Assembly (NCBI RefSeq): GCF_002575655.3
Contig: NC_053036.3
Coordinates: forward strand, 647,364,736 to 647,428,735
From: Aegilops tauschii subsp. strangulata
Taxonomy: Eukaryota > Streptophyta > Magnoliopsida > Poales > Poaceae
Direction of reading: 5' to 3'
DNA: 64,000 nt
Positions 49,332-57,367 of the stretch are shown here, piece after piece. The position numbers were made by a program, and so were the translations under genes. How positions within the stretch are numbered: the stretch's first letter is position 1; every line of letters begins with the position of its first letter. The notes below the pieces were generated by a model. It was not told the DNA's origin. It did no database searches and saw nothing but the letters and a program-made list of their open reading frames with translations.

Positions 49332-50357
49332 TCAAAACCTTAAGCACATAGAGAGGAAACTTGATATTATTGCAATTCCTACAAGCATATATTCCTCCCT
49401 CATAATAATTTCAGTAGCATCATGAATGAATTCAACAATATAACCAGCACCTAAAGCATTCTTTTCATGATCTACTTGCATAAACAATTTACTACTCTCC
49501 ACATAAGCAAAATTCTTCTCATTCAGAATAGTGGGAGTATCATAAGAGACTTGAATACTATAAATTGTTTCCACATTAAAAGAGTAATGTTCAGAAAAAG
49601 GGTACTCATAATAATGACAAGTTTTATAAATATAATCATCACTACTTTTTATAGCATAAGTTTCATCACAATAATCATCATAAGTAGCAACTTTGTTCTC
49701 ATCATAATCAGTTGAAACCTCTTCCGAAATAGTGGATGCATCACTAAATAAAGTCATGAACTCTCCAAATCCACTTTCATAAATATTATAAGATTCAACA
49801 TCCTCCAAAATAGTGGGATCATTACTTCCTAAAGTTGACACTCTTCCAAACCCACTTTCAGCAATATAATCATCATAAGTAGGAGGCATGCTATCATCAT
49901 TATAAATTTGCATATCAAAACTTGGGAGGCTAAAAATATCATCTGCATTAAACGTAGCCTCCCCAAGCTTGGGACAAACATTAATTGCAGCAAATATATT
50001 CTCAAAAACATCATCTTCATCAAACATAGCATCCCCAAGCTTGGGCCTTTTCATATCATAAGCATAATCACTCTCATCATTAATAGTATGGATAACACCA
50101 ATAGTATAGCAATTATCATATTCTTCCAAGCAAGTGCCAAAAAGATTTTCAAGATCATAAGAAGTATCATTATCTTCCCAATCATAATAATCACAACAAG
50201 CAATAGGCATAACGAGATCATCATCAAGTGCATCATCTTCCACAATTATTTTTGATTCATTTTCATGAGGCACAAGAATAATAGGAGAAACATTATTTGG
50301 GAGAGATATCTTTTTACCTCTCTTCCTTTTCCTTTTCCTTTTCTTCTTCTTCACCAC
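49332..50357 (-). CDS. Element D acidic ORF of unknown function
   Basis: Open frame of 341 codons starting MVKKKKRKRKRKRGKK, a strongly basic N terminus that could serve in nucleic acid binding or nuclear localisation. The rest is rich in Asp, Glu and Tyr. Internal repeats: RPKLGDAMFDEDD and CPKLGEATFNADD (about residues 103-145), then SGFGRVSTL...PTILEDVESYNIY and a second SGFGEFMTL...ASTISEE (about 180-225). A hydrophobic C terminus follows the EYMLVGIAIIS stretch. The order matches the broken ORF of element B. No catalytic motif is visible. The lack of stops in a polymerase-less element is notable. The true start is uncertain because the preceding ORF on the same strand ends only 290 bp upstream and the two may belong to one spliced or frameshifted product. 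Confidence 0.55.
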   Translation of the reverse strand: MVKKKKRKRKRKRGKKISLPNNVSPIILVPHENESKIIVEDDALDDDLVMPIACCDYYDWEDNDTSYDLENLFGTCLEEYDNCYTIGVIHTINDESDYAYDMKRPKLGDAMFDEDDVFENIFAAINVCPKLGEATFNADDIFSLPSFDMQIYNDDSMPPTYDDYIAESGFGRVSTLGSNDPTILEDVESYNIYESGFGEFMTLFSDASTISEEVSTDYDENKVATYDDYCDETYAIKSSDDYIYKTCHYYEYPFSEHYSFNVETIYSIQVSYDTPTILNEKNFAYVESSKLFMQVDHEKNALGAGYIVEFIHDATEIIMREEYMLVGIAIISSFLSMCLRF

Positions 50358-50647
50358 ATCATGTGTGGGTTTAATCCTCTTTTTGAAGCTCCTTATTAAT
50401 GAAATTTGTTGAATAGAAGGCTCCTCCTCGTTACCTGATTCATCATAAGAAATAATAGGAGGATATTGGGAAGTCTCTTCCCTTTCATTAGTATTCTCTT
50501 CATCTTCTATTTGTTTTCATTTCTTTATGTAATTGGTAATATAAGGATTTTCAATGCAATTCACCGCACAATACATATAAATTTCCTCTAGATCAAAACC
50601 AAGAAGTTTGTCACGGGCAAATACTGGAAGATAGTTAGTTATACGTT

Positions 50648-51151
50648 TCATTTCTTCATAACCCATAAGCAAACATGATGTGCAAGGGAAATCAAGTCAT
50701 CACAATTTTTGGAAACAATTAGATCATGAAACAATTTGCATCGGATAGTTAAATGACCACGTTCATTGCAAAGTTCACAAGTACGGCCAAGAAAATTTAA
50801 ATTTTTAGCACAAACATCTAGCCTTTCTTGCAACAATTTAGTTTCTAAATGCTTATGCCTCTTGCAATATCTATCTTCCCTATTTGGTGTGTACTTGCAA
50901 ACCCAATGCACTCCACAAGAATTGACATGTTTATAGGAGACATTTTCATCATAACTAGTGCAATCATCATTAGTACAATGGATATTCAAAGAGTTCATAC
51001 TAACAACATTGTAATCATGCTCATCATTCAAAGATTTAGTGCCAAACATTTTATAAACTTCTTCTTCTAACACTTTGGCAGAATTTTCCTTCCCATCATA
51101 CTCACGAAAGACATTAAAAAGATGAAGCGTATGAGGTAGACTCAATTCCAT
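50648..51151 (-). CDS. Element D CCHC zinc-knuckle ORF (gag-like)
   Basis: Open frame of 167 codons starting MELSLPHTLHLFNVFREYD, the first ORF after the 5' LTR and primer binding site. Near its end lies CELCNERGHLTIRC, an exact C-X2-C-X4-H-X4-C zinc knuckle as found in nucleocapsid proteins. Earlier Cys/His pairs (HCTNDDC, CGVHWVCKY, CKRH) suggest a further metal site. Position and knuckle argue for a gag-derived RNA-binding protein. It is followed by the acidic ORF at 50357 in the same direction. Confidence 0.6.
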   Translation of the reverse strand: MELSLPHTLHLFNVFREYDGKENSAKVLEEEVYKMFGTKSLNDEHDYNVVSMNSLNIHCTNDDCTSYDENVSYKHVNSCGVHWVCKYTPNREDRYCKRHKHLETKLLQERLDVCAKNLNFLGRTCELCNERGHLTIRCKLFHDLIVSKNCDDLISLAHHVCLWVMKK

Positions 51152-51248
51152 TTTTTTGTAGTTTTCTTTTATAAACTAAACTAGTGCTAAAACAAGAAAC
51201 AAAAATATTCGATTGCAAGATCTAAAGATATACCTTCAAGCACACACC

Positions 51249-51266
51249 TCCCCGGCAACGGCTCCA
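51249..51266 (-). other. Primer binding site of element D (tRNA-Asp)
   Basis: Minus strand TGGAGCCGTTGCCGGGGA, one mismatch from the site of element B, 10 bp inside the LTR. Confidence 0.75.
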
Positions 51267-51276
51267 GAAAAGAGCT

Positions 51277-52937
51277 CGATATCTACTACACAACCTACTT
51301 CTTGTAGACGTTGTTGGGCCTCCAAGTGCAGAGGTTTGTAGGACAGTAGCAAATTTCCCTCAAGTGGATGACCTAAGGTTTATCAATCCGTGGGAGGCGT
51401 AGGATGAAGATGGTCTCTCTCAAACAACCCTGCAACCAAATAACAAAGAGTCTCTTGTGTCCCCAACACACCCAATACAATGGTAAATTGTATAGGTGCA
51501 CTAGTTCGGCGGAGAGATGGTGATACAAGTGCAATATGGATGGTAGATATAGGTTTTTGTAATCTGAAAATATAAAAACAGCAAGGTAACGAACGATAAA
51601 AGTGAGCACAAACGGTATTGCAGTGCTAGGAAACAAGGCCTAGGGTTCATACTTTCACTAGTGCAAGTTCTCTCAACAATAATAACATAATTGGATCATA
51701 TAACCATCCCTCAACATGCAACAAAGAGTCACTCCAAATTCACTAATAGTGGAGAACAAACAAAGAGATTATGGTAGGGTACGAAACCACCTCAAAGTTA
51801 TTCTTTCCAATCAATCCGTTGGGCTATTCCTATAAGTGTCACCAACAACCCTAGAGTTCGTACTAGAATAACACCTTAAGACACAAATCAACCAAAACTC
51901 TAATGTCACCTAGATACTCCAATGTCACCTCAAGTATCCGTGGGTATGATTATACGATATGCATCACACAATCTCAGATTCATCTATTCAACCAACACAT
52001 AGAACCTCAAAGAGTGCCCCAAAGTTTCTACCGGAGAATCAAGACGAAAATGTGTGCCAACCCCTATGCATAGGTTCATGGGCGGAACCCGCAAGTTGAT
52101 CACCAAAACATACATCAAGTGAATCACGTGATATGCCATTGTCACCACAGATACGCACGGCAAGACATACATCAAGTGTTCTCAAATCATTAAAGACTCA
52201 ATCTGATAAGATAACTTCAACGGGAAAACTCAATCCATTGCAAGAGAGTAGAGGGGAAGAAACATCATAAGATTGAACTATAATAGCAAAGCTCGCAATA
52301 AATCAAGATCGTATCACCTCAAGAACACGAGAGACAGAGATCAAACACATAGCTACTGGTACATACCCTCAGCCCCGAGGGTGAACTACTCCCTCCTCGT
52401 CATGGAGAGCGCCCGGATGATGAAGATAGCCACCGGTGAGGGTTCCCCCCTCCGGCAGGGTGCCGGAACAGGGTCCCAATTGGTTTTTGGTGGCTATAGA
52501 GGCTTGCGGCGGCGGAACTCCCGATCTATTCTGTTCCCCGAAGGTTTTAGGGTATATGGGAATATATAGGCGAAATAAGTCAGTAAGGGGAGCCACGAGG
52601 GGCCCACGAGGGTGGAGGGCGCGCCCAGGGGGGTGCGCGCGCCCCCTGCCTCGTGCTCTCCTCGTTGATCCCCTGACGTGCACTCCAAGTCTCCCGTATT
52701 GCTTTCTTTCCAAAAATAACTTTTCCGAAGGTTTCATTCCGTTTGGACTCCGTTTGATATTCCTTTTCGCCGAAACACTGAAACAAGGGACAAACAGAAA
52801 CTGGCACTGGGCTCTGGGTCAGTAGGTTAGTCCCAAAAGTAATATAAAAGTGCATAGTAAAGCCCATAAAACATCCAAGATGGATGATAAAATAGCATGA
52901 ATACTTCATAAATTATAGATACATTGGAGACGTATCA
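51277..52937 (-). repeat. 5' LTR of element D
   Basis: 1661 bp. Begins CGATATC where TGATATC is expected (one transition at the inner terminus) and ends GACGTATCA. TATA-like CCTATATATTCC at about 52560-52571 on the minus strand. Confidence 0.88.
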
Positions 52938-53232
52938 ATCTCAGCTTCGACAAGACGTGCCAGTAGCAACCGCGTCTTGAAACGTGGGATGGAAGAAGAA
53001 AAACGGTTCGAAATTATAACCGGACAGGCGTATCGTCATAAAAAACTGTCAGCAGACTCGTGTAAAATATATATGTTCTCTCTACGGTTGTGCATGGTGT
53101 TTAACAGGTCCGGATACAATCATCACGTCCGAAGACCATCTTGGAGTTCGGAAGAAGGGGAACCCGCCTTGCAGTGCCGAAGACAATATGTGTGCCGGAG
53201 TCCTCGTCATTGAAGCCAGGTTCAGGGGCTAT
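52938..53232 (+). other. Fatima-like element, 3' internal end
   Basis: Starts with the duplicated ATCTC target of element D and ends in AGGTTCAGGGGCTAT, a purine-rich tract directly before the 3' LTR start TGAGGG. No ORF of note. Confidence 0.7.
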
Positions 53233-53712
53233 TGAGGGAGTCCTGGACTAAGGGGCCCTCGGGCGTCCGGCCTGTTACTCATTCGGTCGGACTGATGGGC
53301 TATGAAGACACGAATACCGAAGACTATACCCGTGTCCGGATTGGACTCTCCTCGGCGTGGAAGGCAAGCTAGGCGACCGACTATGAAGATTCCCTCTTAT
53401 GTAACCGACCTCATGTAACCCTAGATCTCTCCAGTGTCTATATAAACCGGAGAGCATAGTCCGGATAGGAAAAATTCATTACCATATACTCATAAGCTAG
53501 ACTTCTAGGGTTTAGCCATTACGATCTCGTGGTAGATCAACTCTTGTAACACTCATATTCATCAAGATCAATCAAGCAGGAAGTAGGGTATTACCTCCAT
53601 AGAGAGGGCCCGAACCTGGGTAAACATTGTGTCCCCCGTCTCATGTTACCATTGATCCTAGACGCACAGTTCGGGACCCCCTACCCGAGATCCGCCGGTT
53701 TTGACACCGACA
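53233..53712 (+). repeat. 3' LTR of Fatima-like element
   Basis: 480 bp, TGAGGGAGTCC...ACACCGACA, with TATATAAA at 53439-53446. Differs from the 5' LTR at about 22 positions by eye. Confidence 0.9.
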
Positions 53713-54804
53713 CCCACCTCGTGTCATATTGACTTATTTGCACCGAAACAAAGGGACCTTCAAACCACGCCCATAGTCAAGTTCCCATATGTCCTCTATG
53801 TAACCATAATATGTTTCCTTTCCCATCTTGGTTGTTGCATCAAAGCCGACACCACTATTTTGGTTGGTGCTCTTCTTATCTTGGGCGATGGTGTAAAATG
53901 TATTACCATTTATCTCGTACCCTTTGAAAGTCATTATATTCGAAGATGGTAACTGGGACAGCGAGTACAGGTCATCTTCAATAGAGGCGTCATGCATGGT
54001 ACGTGTCTGCAACCAGTTGGCGAAACTCCTGGTTTGTTCACGTGTAATCCAGTCATCAGACCGCCCCCGGGTGTTTGGAGCGTAGAAAATTCTTGTGTTC
54101 GTCCATATACGGAGCCACCAAGGCGGAATTTTGTAGAACTGTGTAGTGTGCTTCAGTGAGAGAATGTCCATCCATCCATATTATTTGATTCCCTCCTAGC
54201 GTGCCTTTTCCATCCAGTCTGCCCTTATGCCGCGATTCAGGAACACCAATCGGCTTAAGGTCAGGAATAAAGTCAATACAAAACTCAATGACCTCCTCAT
54301 TTTCATGGCCATTGGAGATGCTTCCTTCTGGCCTAGCATGGTTATGAACATATTTCTTTAAGACTCCCATGAACCTCTCAAAGGGGAACATATTGTGTAG
54401 AAATACAGGACCCAAAACGTTAATCTATTCACATCGGTGAACTAGGACGTGCGTCATGATGTTGAAGAAGGATGGTGGGAACACCAACTCGAAACTGACA
54501 AGACATTGCACCAAATCATTCTCTAACCTTGGTATGATTTCTGGATCGATTACCTTCTGAGAGATTGCATTGAGAAATGCACATAGCTTCACAATGGCTA
54601 ATCGAACCTTATCTGGTAGAAGCCCCTCAATGCAACCGGAAGCAGTTGCGTCATAATCACGTGGCAGTCATGAGACTTTAGGTTCTGGAACTTTTTCTCT
54701 GCCATGTTTATTATTCCCTTTATATTCGACGAGAAGCCAGACGGTACCTTAATACTGAGCAGGCATTCAATGAAGATTTCCTTCTCTTCTTTGGTAAGAG
54801 CGTA
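53713..54804 (-). pseudogene. E1 CACTA transposase, middle part (DUF4218 and DUF4216 regions)
   Basis: Minus-strand frames in order: 54804-54598 (YALTKEEKEIFIECLLSIKV...HDCHVIMTQLLPVALRG), then after a frameshift the segment to the stop near 54425. Next is 54415-54056 (GPVFLHNMFPFERFMGVLKK, DUF4218), then 54171-53734 in another frame (SNIMTFKGYEINGNTFYTIA and YYGYIEDIWELDYG, DUF4216). A TAA follows VPLFRCK. Each end is cut by an insertion: element E2 at 54804/54805 and the Fatima-like element at 53713. The catalytic N-terminal half must lie beyond the right edge of the window. En/Spm-type transposases cut the element at its CACTA ends; this copy cannot be functional. Confidence 0.88.
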
Positions 54805-55134
54805 CACTACTGGAATCAGCTAATTTGCCATCTGCCGGCTCTTTGCCGTCTGCTAGCTGACGGCAAAGAAGCTCTTTGCCATCAGCTACCCTAAAGCAGA
54901 CGGCAAAGAAACGGCAGACGGCAAAGAAGCTCTTTGCCATCTGCGAGCTCTTTGCCGTCAGCCAGCGGACGGCAAAGAATCTTTGCCGTCCGCTGGCAGA
55001 CGGCAAAGAGTGAGGTGGCCCCCACCCCCCGCCCGTTTGGAAAAAACTTAACGGCCCACCTCTTTGTCGTCCGCCAGCAGACGGCAAAGAGGCAAAAAGG
55101 GCGGATGGCAAAGATAGGCGGACGGCAAAGGGGG
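54805..55134. repeat. E2 left terminal and subterminal repeats
   Basis: After CACTACTGGAATC comes a dense array of the word GACGGCAAAGA and its inverse TCTTTGCCGTC, around 16 copies in both orientations between about 54827 and 55130, several forming small inverted pairs. In CACTA elements such subterminal motifs are the binding sites of the TnpA-type protein. Confidence 0.82.
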
Positions 55135-55690
55135 CACTACCTAAGGGCCCGTACCCCCCGCCCGTTACTCACTTCTTCTCTCCTCGCCGTTGTCTCCTCC
55201 CACCCCGCCGCCGCCGCCGCCGCCCGCCCCGCCCCGGCCCGACCTCCACCGCACCCTCGCCGCCTCGACCTCCACCGCACCCTCGCCGCCTCTTCCACAT
55301 CGCCCCGCCCACACCAGCCCGTGCCGCCGCCGCCGACCCCGTCCGGCGTAGCCGGCCTCCCCGCCGCCCCGCACCCCTCCCGAACCTCCATCGCGGCCCC
55401 GCCGCTCCTTCCACGTCGGCCAGCCGCGCCGCAGCCGTCCAAGCCCCGTACCGCCGCGCCCGTCCCCGCCCCCGACGCCCGACAACCGCCGCTGCCGCTG
55501 CAGCCGCGGGTCGACCGCCCCCCGAGGAGCGCCGCCCATCGCTGCCCCTCCCCTCCCCATCGCTGCGCCGCCTTGCTGCCGCCCCGTCGCCTCCCCCTCC
55601 CCGACCCGTCGCCGCCCCCCACGGTGAGCCCCTGCCGCCCCCCTGTGTCCTATTTTTTTTCTGTTTTTTGTTTTTCTTTTTTGTTTAGAT
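55135..55690. other. E2 leader, GC-rich low complexity
   Basis: C-rich stretch (55195-55640) of CCGCCGCC-like composition turning abruptly T-rich at about 55650. A 252-codon Pro/Ala/Arg-rich frame crosses it (54934-55692) but also reads through the terminal repeats; I do not regard it as a gene. GTGAGCCCCTG near 55624 could be a splice donor of a leader exon. Confidence 0.5.
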
Positions 55691-55870
55691 AAGGTTTTTT
55701 AGTTTAGGTTTTTTCAGTTTAGAATTAATTAGTTTAGGTTATTTAGTTTAATTAGTTTAGGTTTAATTAGTTTAAATAGTTTAGTTTTAATTAGTTTAGG
55801 TTTTTAGTTTAGGTTTAGGTTATATAGTTAGCTAGATTAGATTAATTAGATTGGATTATATTAGACTAGT
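55690..55870. repeat. TTTAGTTTAGG-type AT-rich repeat in E2 leader
   Basis: Irregular tandem repeats of TTTAGTTTAGGTT and TTAATTAGTTTAGG over about 180 bp. Confidence 0.75.
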
Positions 55871-55950
55871 GTTAGGTTTTAGTTAAATAGTCATAATTAA
55901 AGGAAGTGAAAAAAGATGAAAAAAGAAGACGAAAAGTAGAATAAGTAGAA

Positions 55951-56130
55951 GGGGGAAGAAGAAGAAGAAGAAGAAGAAGAAGAAGAAGAAGAAGAAGAAG
56001 AAGAAGAAGAAGAGGAGGAGGAGGAGGAGGAGGAGGAGGAGGAGAAAGAAGAAGAAGAAGAAGAAGAAGAAGAAGAAGAAGAAGAAGAAGAAGAAGAAGA
56101 AGAAGAAGAAGAAGAAGAAGAAGAAGAAAA
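55951..56130. repeat. Purine microsatellite (AGA)n/(GGA)n
   Basis: About 180 bp of almost uninterrupted AGA repeats, with a GGA block at about 56012-56042. It produces spurious Ser-, Phe- and Leu-only ORFs on the other strand. Confidence 0.95.
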
Positions 56131-56197
56131 GTAGAAGACGGGGGACGAGAAGAAGTAGAAGAATGAGAAGAAGTAGAAGTAGTAGAAGAATGAGAAG

Positions 56198-56582
56198 ACC
56201 CCCTGACCCCCTGACCCCCCAACCCCGACACCACACCCCGACACCCGACCCCGACTCCACCCCGACACCCGACCCCCTAACCCCCTGACCCCGACACGAC
56301 ACCCCGACCCCCCGACCCCGAAACAGCACCCCGACCCCGACACGGCACCCCGACACCGACACGACACCCCGACCCCCGACACGACACCCCCGACACCCCG
56401 ACCCCGAGACCCCGACCCCGACCCCGACACCCCGACCCCGAGCCTGACCCGACACCCCGACCCCGACACTGACACGGCACCCCGACCCCGACCCGGCACC
56501 CCGACCCGACACCCCGACCCCGAGACCCCGACCCCGACACGGCACCCCGACACCGACACGACACCCCGACCCCCGACACCTC
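56198..56582. repeat. CCCCGACA satellite-like array
   Basis: About 385 bp of variants of CCCCGAC, CCCCGACA and CACCCCGACC, with some CCCCCTGA at the left. It produces spurious Gly/Val/Ser-rich ORFs on the minus strand. Confidence 0.93.
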
Positions 56583-57005
56583 CCGAAAAGGTGTTCTTTG
56601 GCCTTCCAGAGGCCGACGGGGTCATATATTTGTGAATTATTAGTTAGGTCATATATTTTTCGATTTTGTTATGAAAAACATCATATATAATTGTGTTGAT
56701 CGGGTAGTTTTAAATGTGCAGTTGTTTCATCGCTGCGAGGTTTGGTGTTCGACGACCTCGCCGTGCGTTTGATGAGCTCTGCCCCTTCGTTCGTGGGTGA
56801 GTACAAATGACATGTCCTCCTCCCCCATTAATTATTTGATCTATTCCCATGAAACTTGATAGCTAGCTATATATGTGTCTTGAATCATCAGTATGTGTAA
56901 CCAATATGTGTCTCCCGTTCGAAAGCGTCATAGTTATAAATATGCATGCATTTGCATATTTATAACCTTGATTCTTTCGAATTGTCCAACGCTATCCATG
57001 GATAG

Positions 57006-57223
57006 CCCGAGTATGTTTAGATTGGGTTCGTTTTCCCATATGCTTTGCTCCGGATCCGACGCATAAATTTCGTCAGTGCCTCCCCTGTTGTTCTCCGGGT
57101 ACACATCCTCTCTGTTTATTGCAGAGACGTGTATCAGGAGAACAGCGGGGAGGTGCTGCCGAAATTTTGCGTAGGATCTGGAGCATAGCATGGGAAAATG
57201 AACCCAATCTAAACATACTCGGG
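57006..57223. repeat. Foldback (inverted repeat) in E2 leader
   Basis: Left arm 57006-57104 (from CCCGAGTATGTTTAGATTGG) and right arm 57129-57223 (ending CCAATCTAAACATACTCGGG) are inverted copies with a handful of mismatches and small gaps, separated by a 24-base loop. The outer 20 bases are a perfect match. Confidence 0.9.
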
Positions 57224-57367
57224 TGGGATTAGGACCTATCATTACCTATTAGAGTGTAGGTTGCACGGACGTAATAAAATTGACAAAGTAGATCAACTGA
57301 TGAATATATACATGCTGAATTATATATATATATATTTGTTGTGTGTCTAGTAGCTCTGAAAGTCAAG

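Larger units (their letters stand above)
45081..52937 (-). mobile_element. LTR retrotransposon D, Athila-type Gypsy (Sabrina/WHAM-like), non-autonomous
   Basis: Bounded by the duplication ATCTC (45076-45080 and 52938-52942). The 3' LTR is at 45081-46617 and the 5' LTR at 51277-52937. The primer binding site (51249-51266) is the tRNA-Asp type, and the polypurine tract is at 46618. Two ORFs remain (49332-50357 and 50648-51151); there is no polymerase. Interior parts near 48350-48760 resemble 22250-22690 of element B, so the two elements are related. It lies in the 5' flank of the antisense gene of the Fatima-like element. Confidence 0.88.
27089..53712 (+). mobile_element. Fatima-like Gypsy retrotransposon, non-autonomous, nested
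   Basis: LTRs of 480 bp at 27089-27568 and 53233-53712. The target duplication is CCCGC (27084-27088) versus CCCAC (53713-53717), one transition apart. The left terminus reads TA instead of TG, again one transition. Order: 5' LTR, gag-protease remnant, non-coding 1.2 kb, six-exon antisense gene split by a Copia element, element D, 3' end and 3' LTR. No reverse transcriptase, RNase H or integrase is present, so it must have depended on a partner. By eye about 22 of 480 LTR positions differ, indicating a much older insertion than the Copia element inside it. The name Fatima is recalled from the LTR sequence. Confidence 0.85.

Noticed and set aside
54934..55692. 252-codon proline/alanine/arginine-rich ORF
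   Set aside because: It crosses the CACTA subterminal repeats and a C-rich stretch; its composition explains the open frame.
55872..56625. Several long minus-strand ORFs of poly-Ser/Phe/Leu and Gly/Val/Ser
   Set aside because: Produced by the AGA microsatellite and the CCCCGACA array, in all three frames.
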